64,000 nt of DNA from an uncultured Pseudomonadota bacterium (GTDB taxonomy: Bacteria > Myxococcota_A > UBA796 > GCA-2862545): assembly GCA_903861005.1 (NCBI GenBank), contig CAIOSP010000146.1, positions 25,091 to 89,090 on the forward strand, given 5' to 3'. The notes beneath the pieces are model-generated. The model searched no databases, had not been told where the DNA came from, and worked only from the letters and a program-made list of their open reading frames with translations. Position 1 is the first letter of the stretch. Each line of letters begins with the position of its first letter. This document shows positions 27,222 to 36,378 of this stretch, one piece after another. A program made the translations under genes and the position numbers.

Positions 27222-28979
27222 TCAGTCCAGCGACGGGGACGTAGGCGACTCCGCCATGCCGGACGCGTTCAGCGGGATCTCGCCGATCACGGTGGTGCCG
27301 CGACCCGGCGCCGACTCGATCGTCACCGTGCCGCGCAGCAGGTTCGCGCGCTCCACCATGCTCATGACGCCCAGGCCGATGCCCACCTCGCGCGTCTTCT
27401 GGCGGTCCGGCGCGGCTGGATCGAAGCCCACGCCGTCGTCCTCAATGCGCACCTGGACGCGCTCCGCGTCGATGGTGAGCGTGACGTCGACGCGCTTGGC
27501 CTTGGAGTGGCGGGTGACGTTGGTCAGCGCCTCCTGGACGATGCGGTAGGCCGCAAGGCGGATGGTGGCGGACACGGTGCTTTCTCGCTCCACGCCGTAC
27601 GCGCGCACGTCGACCGCGATCTCGGACGCGTCGCGCGTGTCCGCGGCCAGCCGTCGGACCGCGGCCGCCAGTCCAAGCTCGTCGAGCACGGACGGGTGCA
27701 GGCCGCGCGCGAGGCGCCCAATGTCGGCGACGACGGTGCGTAGCTGGTTTCCGAGCTGCGTGACCATGCTCTTCTGGTCTTCGCGCTCCAGCGTGTTTGC
27801 GAGGCCGCGCAGGCCCACGAGCAGCGCGGTGAGGCTGCCGCCGGTGTCGTCGTGCAGCTCGCGCGCCAGGTGGCGGCGCTCGTTCTCCTGCACCTCCATG
27901 ACGGTCTCGATGAAGCGCTCACGCAGGGCAGCGGCGGACTTGCGGATGGTCACATCGGCCGCGATGTGGATGGCGCGGGTGGACTGGCCGCCTTCGCCGA
28001 CGCCGTACACGCTGTGGCGGATCCAGCGGGTCTCGCCGCCGAACGTGATCCGGTACTCGTGATCGACGCCGTCCGGGCTGCGCGGCACGCGATCGTCGTC
28101 CTCCTCCAGCACGCGCTCCAGCCACACCCGGGCATCCGCCTCAAGGCGTGTGCGCGACAGGTGGAAGACCTGCTCAAACCCAACGTTCGCGTAGACGACG
28201 CGGTTGGAGCGCAGATCGTGCATCCAGATCGCCTGCCCGATGTGCTCGGCGATCTGGCGGATGTTGAGCTGGCTGGCCCGCAGCGCCTGGTTGGTGTGCT
28301 CTAGCTGGCTGTAGGCCTGGAACAGATCGGCCGACACCGCCTGCCGCGTGCGCTCGTAGTAGCGGCCGACGAACGACACAAACGCCAGCACGACGAACTG
28401 CGCGTACAGGATGTCGAGCGAGGTCGACGGGTCGGCGTCGAGCGGCTTGGGGAACGCGTGCCCCTTGAGGTCCAGCAGGTAGAATGACGTGAGCGTCAGG
28501 CCGACCACCATCGTCGCGGTGGCGGTGCCCGCCGCACCAGACAGGAAGGTGGACAGCAACGGGACGGCCGCCAGCCACCACATCACGGGGCTGTGAAAGC
28601 CGCCGCGGATGTACGCGAGCCACGCAAAGAACAGGACCAGCGAGGCCTGCAGGAAGAACGCCGCCGACCGACGCCCGCCGCCCGTGCGGGGCAGGAACGC
28701 GATCGACAGGTTCACGACGAGGTGCATCAGCAGCGCGGACACGGCCGGGGCCGGCAGCACCAGCGCGCCCACGTGCGACCACGGCCTCCACGGCACCAAC
28801 AACAGCGCCAACACATCGACGAACAGCAGCGCCAGCGCCGCGCCGACCACTAGGCGGGTGCGCCGGGCTTCGTCCGGGTCACGCCGCACGGAGTGCGGGA
28901 TGAACCACTCGAGGAGGTTCTCCAGACGCCAGTCCATCGCGGTGGACGCGCCGCCGGCGCGGGGGTCGCGGTCGTTCAT
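27222..28979 (-). CDS. membrane sensor histidine kinase, NarL-type (HisKA_3)
   Basis: This is a 585-residue kinase. Residues about 45-215 hold five to six transmembrane segments, followed by a coiled coil and a PAS domain (about 240-360, with IRQIAEHIGQAIWMHDL and a PAC-like end AADVTIRKSAA). The phosphoacceptor is His376 in ERRHLARELHDDTGG, the HisKA_3 type. The ATPase has the N box EALTNVTRHSKA, DDGVGFD and GIGLGVMSMVERA. GAGGA lies seven bases before ATG 28979. No response regulator gene lies next to it, so it is an orphan here; partners of this kinase class are normally LuxR-type regulators. Confidence 0.9.
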   Translation of the reverse strand: MNDRDPRAGGASTAMDWRLENLLEWFIPHSVRRDPDEARRTRLVVGAALALLFVDVLALLLVPWRPWSHVGALVLPAPAVSALLMHLVVNLSIAFLPRTGGGRRSAAFFLQASLVLFFAWLAYIRGGFHSPVMWWLAAVPLLSTFLSGAAGTATATMVVGLTLTSFYLLDLKGHAFPKPLDADPSTSLDILYAQFVVLAFVSFVGRYYERTRQAVSADLFQAYSQLEHTNQALRASQLNIRQIAEHIGQAIWMHDLRSNRVVYANVGFEQVFHLSRTRLEADARVWLERVLEEDDDRVPRSPDGVDHEYRITFGGETRWIRHSVYGVGEGGQSTRAIHIAADVTIRKSAAALRERFIETVMEVQENERRHLARELHDDTGGSLTALLVGLRGLANTLEREDQKSMVTQLGNQLRTVVADIGRLARGLHPSVLDELGLAAAVRRLAADTRDASEIAVDVRAYGVERESTVSATIRLAAYRIVQEALTNVTRHSKAKRVDVTLTIDAERVQVRIEDDGVGFDPAAPDRQKTREVGIGLGVMSMVERANLLRGTVTIESAPGRGTTVIGEIPLNASGMAESPTSPSLD

Positions 28980-29093
28980 TCCGACATCCTCGCCCGCATC
29001 CTAGAACGGCGCGGCCCTTGAAGCGAGTTGGTTTGGGATCGTCCGGCGCAGAACCGCCGCGTTATCGACCGAAGGTGGGCGCGTGGGGGCGGT

Positions 29094-30758
29094 TTGCAGG
29101 TTGTGATCCCGATGGCTGGGTTTGGAGAGCGCTTCCGGCGCGCCGGGTACGACCGGCCCAAGCCCTTGATCGAGGTGCACGGCCGCCCCATGATCGCCTG
29201 GGTGCTCGACCTGTTCCCCGGCGTGGACGACGTGATCCTGCTGTGCAACCAGGACCACCTGGACGAGCCCGAGTGGGCCATGCGCGACACGTTGCTCGGC
29301 CTGCGCCCGGACGCGCGCGTGGTGGGCGTGCCGTCGCACAACCTGGGCCCCGTGCACACGCTGGCCGAGGGCCTGCACGCGCTGGATCTGGACGACGACG
29401 TGCTGGTCTGTGTGTGCGACCTGAACTTTGCCTGGGACTATTCGCATTTTGTCGAGTGGATCCACGCGTCGGGCGCGGACGGCGCGGTGGTGGCCTACCG
29501 GGGCTTCCACCCGCACCTGCTGCACTCGGTCCACTACGCGTTCCTGCAAGAGACGGACGGCTGGGCCACGCGCATCCAGGAGAAGCGCGCGTTCACCGAC
29601 GACCCGATCGGCAACCAGGAGTGGTGCTCGAACGGCGTGTACTGGTTCCGCAGCGCGCGGCGTATGGCCGAGCTGATCGCCGGCGTCCGCCACGACGAGG
29701 AGCTGGCGATCGCAGGGGAGCACTACCCGAGCCAGCTCTACCAGCCGGCGATCGACGCGGGCGACCGCATCGCCGTCTACCCGACCGACGCCTACTGCCA
29801 GTGGGGCAACCCGCGTGATCTGGCCGAATACAACCACCACGCGACCGGGTTCGACCTGCGCGTCACGCCGGGCTCCGCGCCGCCGCCGCTCGACGGCACG
29901 CTGCTGATCCCGCTGGCGGGCCTGGGCGAGCGCTTCAGCCGGGCGGGGATCAACGAGCCCAAGCCGCTGGTCGAGGTCAACGGGCAGCCGATGGTGGTGT
30001 CTGCCGCCCACGAGCTGCGCGCCGCTACCCGCTCGGTGTTCGTGCTGCGCCAGGATCTCCCCGGCCTCGACCGCATCCAGGCCGCGATCTCGGGCGCCTT
30101 CCCGGACGCGAACCAGGTGGTGCTCGACGGCCCCACGGACGGGCAGGCGCGCACCGTGTCGCTCGGCGTGGCGCTCGGCGGCGTGCCGCTCGAAAAGCCG
30201 CTGATCATCGGCACCTGCGACAACGGCTTGCGCTTCGACCCCACGGCCCACGACGTCGCGCTCGCCCACGCGGACCTGCTGGTCTGGACCATGCGCGGCC
30301 ACCCCGGCGCGGTCCTGAACCCGCAGATGTACGGCTGGGTTGACGCGGACGGGAAGGGCAGGGTGCGCAGCGTGTCGGTGAAGGTGCCGCTGGCGGATCC
30401 GTCCCGCGATCCGGCGATCGTGGGCGCCTTCTCGTTCCGGTGCGCATCGGACTTCAACAGGGCCGCGGAGCGCCTGTTCGCCCGCGACGGCCGCGTGAAC
30501 GGCGAACTCTACATGGACAGCCTGATCGACGACACGCTCGCGCTGGGCATGGACGTCCGCATCTTCGATGTGGCGGCCTACTACGGCTGGGGCACGCCCA
30601 ACGACTGGCGCACCTTCAACTACTGGCAGGCCTACTTTCACAACTGGTGGGGCCACCCGTACCGCCTGGACCGCGACCCGTCCGTGCCGCCGGGCGCCGT
30701 GGCCGACCTCGACGCGCGTTACAGGCCCGCACCGCTGCCGCCGCTAAGGCCGCGCTGA
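29094..30758 (+). CDS. tandem double-domain sugar-phosphate nucleotidyltransferase
   Basis: The 554-residue protein contains two complete NTP-transferase domains in one chain. The first begins VVIPMAGFGERFRRAGYDRPKP and the second, near residue 278, LLIPLAGLGERFSRAGINEPKP; each is followed by LIEVHGRPM or LVEVNGQPM. Later elements (CVCDLNFAWD, GTCDNGLRFD; YCQWGNPRDLAEYN, YYGWGTPNDWRTFN) also match between halves. Such domains make NDP-sugars or similar activated head groups. The TTG at 29094 gives MQVVIPMAG, which matches how the family starts; GTG 29103 would cut the first strand. It heads an operon with a GT2 and a GDPD-like gene, pointing to cell-surface polysaccharide synthesis. Confidence 0.85.
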   Translation: MQVVIPMAGFGERFRRAGYDRPKPLIEVHGRPMIAWVLDLFPGVDDVILLCNQDHLDEPEWAMRDTLLGLRPDARVVGVPSHNLGPVHTLAEGLHALDLDDDVLVCVCDLNFAWDYSHFVEWIHASGADGAVVAYRGFHPHLLHSVHYAFLQETDGWATRIQEKRAFTDDPIGNQEWCSNGVYWFRSARRMAELIAGVRHDEELAIAGEHYPSQLYQPAIDAGDRIAVYPTDAYCQWGNPRDLAEYNHHATGFDLRVTPGSAPPPLDGTLLIPLAGLGERFSRAGINEPKPLVEVNGQPMVVSAAHELRAATRSVFVLRQDLPGLDRIQAAISGAFPDANQVVLDGPTDGQARTVSLGVALGGVPLEKPLIIGTCDNGLRFDPTAHDVALAHADLLVWTMRGHPGAVLNPQMYGWVDADGKGRVRSVSVKVPLADPSRDPAIVGAFSFRCASDFNRAAERLFARDGRVNGELYMDSLIDDTLALGMDVRIFDVAAYYGWGTPNDWRTFNYWQAYFHNWWGHPYRLDRDPSVPPGAVADLDARYRPAPLPPLRPR

Positions 30759-30770
30759 TCGGAGGCGAAC

Positions 30771-31481
30771 GTGCCCGCAGTCTCGCTGATCATCCCTTGC
30801 TACAATGAGGCCGACAACCTCCCACTCCTGGTCGACCGCTGCGCCGACGTGTTCGCCGGCCGGGACGACGTGGAGGTGATCCTGGTGGACAACGGCTCCA
30901 CCGATCGCTCGGCGGATCTGCTGCCCGGCCTGATCGCGCCGTACGCGTTCCTGCGCAGCGTGCGGGTGCAGGTCAACGAGGGCTACGGCCACGGCATCCT
31001 CACCGGCCTGCGCGCCGCCAAGGGCAAGGTGCTCGCCTGGACCCACGCCGATCTGCAGACCGACCCGGGCGACCTGCTGCGCGGCCTGGACCTGATCCAC
31101 GCGTCGTCCGACCCAGAGCGCCAGTTCGTGAAGGGCCGCCGCTTTGGCCGCCCCGCGAGCGACGTCGTGTTCACCGTCGGCATGGCGGCGTTCGAGACCG
31201 CGCTGCTGCGCGTGCCCATGTGGGACATCAACGCCCAGCCGACGATGTTCCCCAAGTCCTTCTTCGACACCTGGGCTGACCCGCCCAAGGACTTCTCGCT
31301 CGACCTGTTCGCGTACTACTCGGCCGTGAAGGCGGGGTTGAAGATCAGCCGGTTCCCGGTCTACTTTGGCAAGCGCGCCCACGGCATCAGCCGCTGGAAC
31401 GTGAACTGGCAGGCCAAAGCCAAGTTCATCCGCCGCACCTACGACTACAGCCTGAAGATGCACGCGGAGCGGGTGCGATGA
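30771..31481 (+). CDS. family 2 glycosyltransferase
   Basis: A 236-residue GT-A fold enzyme: VSLIIPCYNEADNL at the N-terminus, VDNGSTDRS for nucleotide binding, and a DxD-like WTHADLQTDP. No transmembrane segment is visible, unlike DPM1/GtrB proteins with membrane tails. The GTG start follows GGAGG at 30760-30764. The stop overlaps the next start (ATGA). Donor and acceptor are unknown; the upstream double nucleotidyltransferase probably supplies the activated donor. Confidence 0.88.
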   Translation: MPAVSLIIPCYNEADNLPLLVDRCADVFAGRDDVEVILVDNGSTDRSADLLPGLIAPYAFLRSVRVQVNEGYGHGILTGLRAAKGKVLAWTHADLQTDPGDLLRGLDLIHASSDPERQFVKGRRFGRPASDVVFTVGMAAFETALLRVPMWDINAQPTMFPKSFFDTWADPPKDFSLDLFAYYSAVKAGLKISRFPVYFGKRAHGISRWNVNWQAKAKFIRRTYDYSLKMHAERVR

Positions 31482-32065
31482 TCGTCGTCGCGCACCGGCG
31501 CAACGCGCTGGAGGCCCTGCGCGCCACGCCGACCGACCTGGGCGTGGAGATGGACGTGCGCCTGCGCGGTGACCGCCTGGTGGTGGCGCACGACCCGTTC
31601 GAGGACGGCGCCGATCTGGACGAGTGGCTCGACGCCTACGGCCACGCCCTGATGATCGTGAACGTGAAGGAGGAAGGGCTGGAGCGCCTGATCCTGCCCA
31701 AGCTGGCGGCGCGCGGCATCCAGGACTTCTTCTTCCTGGACCAGAGCTTCCCGTTCCTGATGCGCACCCTGCGGTTGGGCGAGCGGCGCTGCGCGGTGCG
31801 GGTGAGCGAGCACGAGCACCCCGCCACGGCGCTGTCGCTGGCCGACAAGGCCGACTGGGTCTGGCTCGACGGCTTCTACGGCTTCCCGATTGCGGCCGAG
31901 GTCGCCCGATCGCTCAAGGCCGCAGGCTACCGGATCTGCCTAGTCTCGCCGGAGCTGCACGGTCGACCCGAGTCCGAGATCGCCGCGTTCCAGCGGGCCG
32001 CCGCGGAGACCGGCGTGGCGTTCGACGCCGTCTGCACGCGCGCTTGGTCGGCGTGGTCCGCCTGA
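31478..32065 (+). CDS. glycerophosphodiester phosphodiesterase-like (PI-PLC-like TIM barrel) protein
   Basis: The 195-residue protein starts VVAHRRNALEAL, continues with VEMDVRLRGDRLVVAHDPF, and ends with FDAVCTRAW. This is the order of the GDPD catalytic half: His, then E-x-D, then H-D. The second half is shorter than in typical GDPDs (about 240 residues), so substrate range may differ. The gene is translationally coupled to the GT2. In surface-polymer operons such proteins may trim or process phospho-glycerol substituents; this role is inferred. Confidence 0.7.
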   Translation: MIVVAHRRNALEALRATPTDLGVEMDVRLRGDRLVVAHDPFEDGADLDEWLDAYGHALMIVNVKEEGLERLILPKLAARGIQDFFFLDQSFPFLMRTLRLGERRCAVRVSEHEHPATALSLADKADWVWLDGFYGFPIAAEVARSLKAAGYRICLVSPELHGRPESEIAAFQRAAAETGVAFDAVCTRAWSAWSA

Positions 32066-32080
32066 ACGCCTAGGAACCCC

Positions 32081-32851
32081 ATGCCCCCGTCCAAGAAGCC
32101 CGCGCCGCCCCGCCTGTCTCTCGTCGACGCGCTCTCCGAGCTTGAGGCCGCGGGCTCCGAGCAGACCCGCAAGATCTACCTGCGCCACGGTGCGGTCGAG
32201 CCGCTGTTCGGCGTGAGCTTCGCCAAGCTGAAGGCGCTGCTCAAGCGGATCAAGGTCGACCACGCGCTGGCGGTCGGCCTGTGGGAGACAGGCAACCACG
32301 ATGCGCGGAACCTGGCGGTGAAGGTCGCCGACCCGGCCGCGCTGAGCGCCGACGATCTGGACCACTGGGCGCTCACCGGGGCCGGGCGCCTGTGCACCGA
32401 CTACGTCGCGCTGCTCGCGCTGGACGGGCCGCACGCGCACGCCAAGCTCGCGTCCTGGCTGGCCGCCGACGACGCGCGTCTGCGCACCGCGGGCTGGCGG
32501 CTGCTCGGACACTTGGCGCAGCGCGACGAGGCGCTCGCGGACTCGGAGTTCCTGGGGCGGCTCCACGAGATCCCGTCCGCGATCCACGCGGTGACGGATG
32601 CCGAGCGCGAGGCGATGAACGCCGCGGTGATCGCCGTCGGCTGCCGCAGCGAGGGCCTGCGCGCGGCCGCTGTCGAGGCGGCGACGCAGATCGGCAGGGT
32701 GGTCGTCGATCACGGCCAGACGGCCTGCAAGACGCCCGAGGTGATGGCCACGCTCGACAAGACCTGGGCCTACGCGACGGGCAAGGGGTTCGCGTCGCCG
32801 GCGGCGGCGGAGCGGGAGAGGGAGAGGGAGCCGCTGCGGCTGCGGTGCTGA
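32081..32851 (+). CDS. DNA alkylation repair protein (AlkD-like HEAT repeats)
   Basis: The 256-residue helical protein matches the AlkD/AlkC-like DNA alkylation repair family: GVSFAKLKALLKRI, ALAVGLWETGNHDARNLAVKVADP, the DHWALTGAGRLCTDYVALLAL stretch, and repeated two-helix HEAT-like units. AlkD removes cationic N3- or N7-alkyl purines. It starts 15 bases after the GDPD-like gene and may be in the same transcript. The last residues (EREREREPLRLRC) are low-complexity. Confidence 0.82.
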   Translation: MPPSKKPAPPRLSLVDALSELEAAGSEQTRKIYLRHGAVEPLFGVSFAKLKALLKRIKVDHALAVGLWETGNHDARNLAVKVADPAALSADDLDHWALTGAGRLCTDYVALLALDGPHAHAKLASWLAADDARLRTAGWRLLGHLAQRDEALADSEFLGRLHEIPSAIHAVTDAEREAMNAAVIAVGCRSEGLRAAAVEAATQIGRVVVDHGQTACKTPEVMATLDKTWAYATGKGFASPAAAEREREREPLRLRC

Positions 32852-33060
32852 GCACGGTGGGGCGCGACGGATGCGGTCGCGGCGTCGCATTCGTCGGCGG
32901 TGGCGTGGGCGCGGGCGCCGTCCCGCGATCGTGGCTCGCGTCCCACTCGGCCCCCTGGTCGACCCACTGTGACCGCGTGGCGGCGCCCGCCGTCGTCGGC
33001 GTCGCTGGCGCAAGCGCGCGCCCCGGGCGACGTGCGGCATCCTCCGTCGAGGCCTGACCC

Positions 33061-33543
33061 ATGGCTGATCCCGCGCTCGTCCGCCGCGCCTGCTTCCTCC
33101 GCTGGGGCTTGAGCGTCTACCCGCCGTACCTGGGCGCGGGGATCCGCGTCCTTCACGTGAGCCCTGACTGTCGCCACGCGCGCGTACGGATGGGGCTGAG
33201 CTGGTACAACAGGAACTTCGTCGGAACCCAGTTCGGTGGCTCGCTTTACAGCATGGTCGACCCGATGTACATGCTGCTGCTCATGCCGCTGTTGGGTGGA
33301 GACTACGTCGTGTGGGACAAGGCCGCGCGCATCGACTTTGTGAGCCCGGGCAAGAGTCCGGTGTTCGCCGAGTTCACCATCACCGACGCGCTCCTCGATG
33401 AGATCCGGGAGCGGACGGCGGGCGGCGAGAAGTTCTTGCCGGAGCTGGTGGTCGAGGTCCGGGACGGCGCAGGGGTGTTGGTCGCGACGGTGCACAAGAC
33501 GCTGTACGTGCGGCTCAACCCCAAGGCGCGGAAGGCGGCCTGA
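33061..33543 (+). CDS. DUF4442 hotdog-fold protein
   Basis: The 160-residue protein has the DUF4442 pattern, related to PaaI-type thioesterases: WYNRNFVGTQFGGSLYSMVDPMYMLLLM, then VVWDKAARIDFVSPGKSPVFAEF and a final strand VATVHKTLYVRL. Enzymatic activity has not been shown for most of the family. The 209 bases upstream hold nothing I can recognise. Confidence 0.82.
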   Translation: MADPALVRRACFLRWGLSVYPPYLGAGIRVLHVSPDCRHARVRMGLSWYNRNFVGTQFGGSLYSMVDPMYMLLLMPLLGGDYVVWDKAARIDFVSPGKSPVFAEFTITDALLDEIRERTAGGEKFLPELVVEVRDGAGVLVATVHKTLYVRLNPKARKAA

Positions 33544-33686
33544 GGGGCGGACGGTGAGCGAGCGTACGGTGGGCACGGTTTCATGAGCGGTCGGGCACAG
33601 TCGGCGCTACAATGGCGCTCAAATCCCACGGGTCGGCGCACCAATTGCGCTCTGTTCCCACGGAACGACGGCCCTCAGGAGCTCCC

Positions 33687-34769
33687 ATGCGCGGTTGGAT
33701 GATGGTGCTCGCGCTGTGCGCGCAGGGGTGCACGACGACTCCGGATGATCAGGGGGCGCCCTATGGTATCGGCGCCCTAGACGCGCCCAGCCTGGCGACG
33801 CCCTCCCAGCTCGATGTGCTGACCCAGTCCGCGCAGGCCGAACTGGACGTCCTCTGGGTGATCGACGCCTCCGCCTCCATGGCCGAGGAGCGCCCCAAGC
33901 TGCTCGACGCGCTCCCTTCCTTCATGGACGACCTGCTCGACTCGGGCCTCGACTGGCACGTCGGCGTGGTGACCATGGGCGAGGGGCCGACCCGACCGCT
34001 GGGCGGGCTCGTCGGCGCGGGCGGCGGGAACTTCCTCACGCCCGAGACGTCCAACCCGCTCGGCGCGCTGACCCAGCTGGTATCCGACGAGGACGACGCG
34101 TCTGACCCCGGCGGTCAGGGCTTCCGGGCTGCGCTCGACGCGCTCACGATGCCGACGCCGGAGCTGGCCGCGCGCAACGCGGGCTTCCTGCGCGACTCCG
34201 CCGAGCTGCGTGTGATCGTGGTGTCCGACCAGGACGACCAGTCCGCGCCCGCGGTCACCCGCGAGCAGTTCGTCGCCGCGATGCAGGCTCTGAAGCCCGA
34301 CCCGTCCACGCCCGTGTCCTTCTCGGCGATCGTCGGCGACGCGCCGGGCGGCTGCGACGCGGCGAACCCGGGCGCCGACTACCTGGCCGCAGCGGCGGCG
34401 CTCGGCGGCGCAGTGGGGTCGAGCTGTGACGCGGACTGGACCGGGTCGATGCCGCAGGTCCCGCTGCAGGACGGAGACTTCAACGGCGAGTTCTTCCTGA
34501 CGCAGCTGCCCGTGCCCGGGACGCTCTCGTTCTGGGTGGTCGATGGGGACGTGCGGTTTGACGGCCTAGACGAGGCGGCGCTCGAGGACCGCGGCACCAA
34601 CATTCCAGAGGCTTGCACGGAGCAGGGCCTGACGAACTGCTTCCCGTACCGGTACGACATTGTACCGAACGTGGTCACCACGGTGAACTTCGCCCCTGGC
34701 CCGAACGCGGTGATCCACGCTCGCTACGACCTGCTGTCAGCGTCAGCGTCAGCGTCGGCGCCGGAGTAG
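33687..34769 (+). CDS. VWA-domain lipoprotein
   Basis: The 360-residue lipoprotein has a signal peptide ending LCAQGC. The VWA domain starts at LDVLWVIDASASM, where D-x-S-x-S is the MIDAS metal site, followed by HVGVVTMGEG and a second core NAGFLRDSAELRVIVVSDQDDQ. It ends in a beta-rich domain and a Ser/Ala repeat (SASASASA). AGGAG at 33677-33681 precedes ATG 33687. It is a paralogue of the VWA lipoprotein at 39947-41248, sharing the order of elements. MIDAS domains usually bind protein or matrix ligands through a metal. Confidence 0.82.
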   Translation: MRGWMMVLALCAQGCTTTPDDQGAPYGIGALDAPSLATPSQLDVLTQSAQAELDVLWVIDASASMAEERPKLLDALPSFMDDLLDSGLDWHVGVVTMGEGPTRPLGGLVGAGGGNFLTPETSNPLGALTQLVSDEDDASDPGGQGFRAALDALTMPTPELAARNAGFLRDSAELRVIVVSDQDDQSAPAVTREQFVAAMQALKPDPSTPVSFSAIVGDAPGGCDAANPGADYLAAAAALGGAVGSSCDADWTGSMPQVPLQDGDFNGEFFLTQLPVPGTLSFWVVDGDVRFDGLDEAALEDRGTNIPEACTEQGLTNCFPYRYDIVPNVVTTVNFAPGPNAVIHARYDLLSASASASAPE

Positions 34770-34961
34770 GGCGGGGCGGGCCGACGAGGCGCAAGGCGCG
34801 CGAGGAAGGACGGCGCGCCCGCATCGTCGTAGCGCGTAGTCGCGCATGGCATGGACAGGCCCGCACCGCCGCAGCGCTCAGGCGAACCGTGCAGCGCCAT
34901 TCGCTCACCGTGGACCCCACGACGCCCGAGGGCGGCGCGCGCGCCCGCAACCGGCGCTCGC

Positions 34962-36011
34962 TCACCCGCGCCAGCGCACACCCACACGCCCGTCCGCGTG
35001 CGTCGACTCGACCCCCGTTCTCCCACGTGGGTCACGCACAAGCGCCAGCGCGAGCATCCCGTCGTGGACGCGGCGATGGTGGAGCGGGCACAGCGTCACC
35101 AGGTTCTGCTCATCGTGTTTCCCTCCCGAGGTGCGCGATCGCAAGTGGTGCACGTCCAACCACAGCCGACACCGGCAGCCCTCGACCGCGCAGCGCGTCC
35201 CGTCGCGGTGCAGCACGGCACGACGAATCGCCGGAGGGATCGTGCGCGTCAGGTGTCCGTGACCGGGCCCCGGGCGCAGATCGACGACCTCCGCGTCGCA
35301 CGCGGCCTGCGCCCCGACCGTCTCGCTGATCTCGGCGTCGGCCGCGTGCGCTTCACCGCAGGTGGGACAGCTCGTCACGATCACCCGGTACCGCTCGGCG
35401 ATCGGCGCCGCGTCCCCCTCGGCATCGAAGACCACACGCTGCGCCATGGCCGCGAGCGCCGCGCCCTCGTCCATCTCCACGCCATGAAGGCCTGCCTGAG
35501 TGCGGAGAATGGCGAGCGCGTCGCGCACCATCGCCGCGTCCGAAGCCTCCATCTCGACGACGAACCGCGTCCTCGCGGACCCACGTGGGTCATCCTTGAG
35601 CGCGCGCGGTGCCTCGCCGACCTGCGACTTGGAGACCATCGCCTCAAGGGTGCGGCTGGTGTTCTCGGTGGCTGCGGCGACCCACGCGGCGTCTGTGTCG
35701 GGCGTGATGACGCGGATCAACTCGCGCGCCTTGGTCCAGGAGATCGTGCCCGCGGCGAAGGCGGCGTCGAGCGCAGGCAGCGACGGCAACATGCCGCCGA
35801 TCTGCAAGAGGCCACGAGCCTGTCGTACCGACAGATCGAGCGCCTGCTCGGCGTAGTCGTAGATCGACGCGTAGCCGAGCGCTTGGTGGAGGGACTCGTC
35901 GGCGACGAGGCGAAGCAGCCGCGCGGCGGCGTGCTCGGCGGCGCGGCGCTGGCGGAGGGCGGTGAGGAGCTCGGCGTGGATCTGGTGGGCGCGATCGGGG
36001 AGGGCGTTCAT
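34962..36011 (-). CDS. HNH endonuclease-domain protein (DUF222/13E12-like organisation)
   Basis: The protein has 349 residues. The first 230 are helical (LLRLVADESLHQALGYASIYDYAEQAL, then AREL and helix-rich linker) as in DUF222-type HNH proteins. A Cys pair (SCPTCGEAH) precedes the HNH nuclease at about 265-325: RDGTRCAVEGC, LWLDVHHL, NLVTLCPLHHRRVHDG. GAGG five bases before ATG 36011 supports the start. The opposite strand is open for 454 codons, but shows no motifs. No methylase, integrase or partner gene is adjacent, so its role is unclear. Confidence 0.8.
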   Translation of the reverse strand: MNALPDRAHQIHAELLTALRQRRAAEHAAARLLRLVADESLHQALGYASIYDYAEQALDLSVRQARGLLQIGGMLPSLPALDAAFAAGTISWTKARELIRVITPDTDAAWVAAATENTSRTLEAMVSKSQVGEAPRALKDDPRGSARTRFVVEMEASDAAMVRDALAILRTQAGLHGVEMDEGAALAAMAQRVVFDAEGDAAPIAERYRVIVTSCPTCGEAHAADAEISETVGAQAACDAEVVDLRPGPGHGHLTRTIPPAIRRAVLHRDGTRCAVEGCRCRLWLDVHHLRSRTSGGKHDEQNLVTLCPLHHRRVHDGMLALALVRDPRGRTGVESTHADGRVGVRWRG

Positions 36012-36378
36012 GGTGGCCTCGGGATGAGACGAGGTATCACCACGAATTTCGACGCTACCGTTGGGCTCTGGCAGCGCAGCGGGCGGCCTCGGACGACGTG
36101 CGAGGTGGCAAAGCGCGTATCGGCGCGGCGTGGCGCGCGGCAGCAGGTTCAGGCGTCATCCGAAACGGTCGACGGCGACCGACGCGTCCGCAGCACAGCA
36201 AAAGTGTCAAGGTGAGAACTGCCGAAATGACAACGTCGCGGCCAGTAAGAGCGACGGCCCGGCGCTCGTCGTCCGCGGCGTCATGCCGTGCCTTCCTCCG
36301 ACCCGTGCTGAGACGCGGCCACCACACCCGACTCGTCGTGGCCGAGGCCTCTGCGGCCGCGCCGCGACCCGCCGATCG
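36012..36378. other. gene-free stretch between the HNH gene and the decayed glycosyltransferase
   Basis: This 367-base stretch holds the HNH ribosome-binding site at its left edge and low-complexity, Arg/Gly-coding-like sequence on the minus strand. I see no RNA gene, repeat or clear promoter. It may be remnant sequence. Confidence 0.4.

Noticed and set aside
34962..36011. Defence or mobile-element system around the HNH protein
   Set aside because: No partner methylase, restriction subunit, integrase or flanking repeats are visible.
34851..36215. 454-codon plus-strand frame over the HNH gene
   Set aside because: The minus strand encodes a complete HNH domain with good RBS; the plus reading is a shadow.
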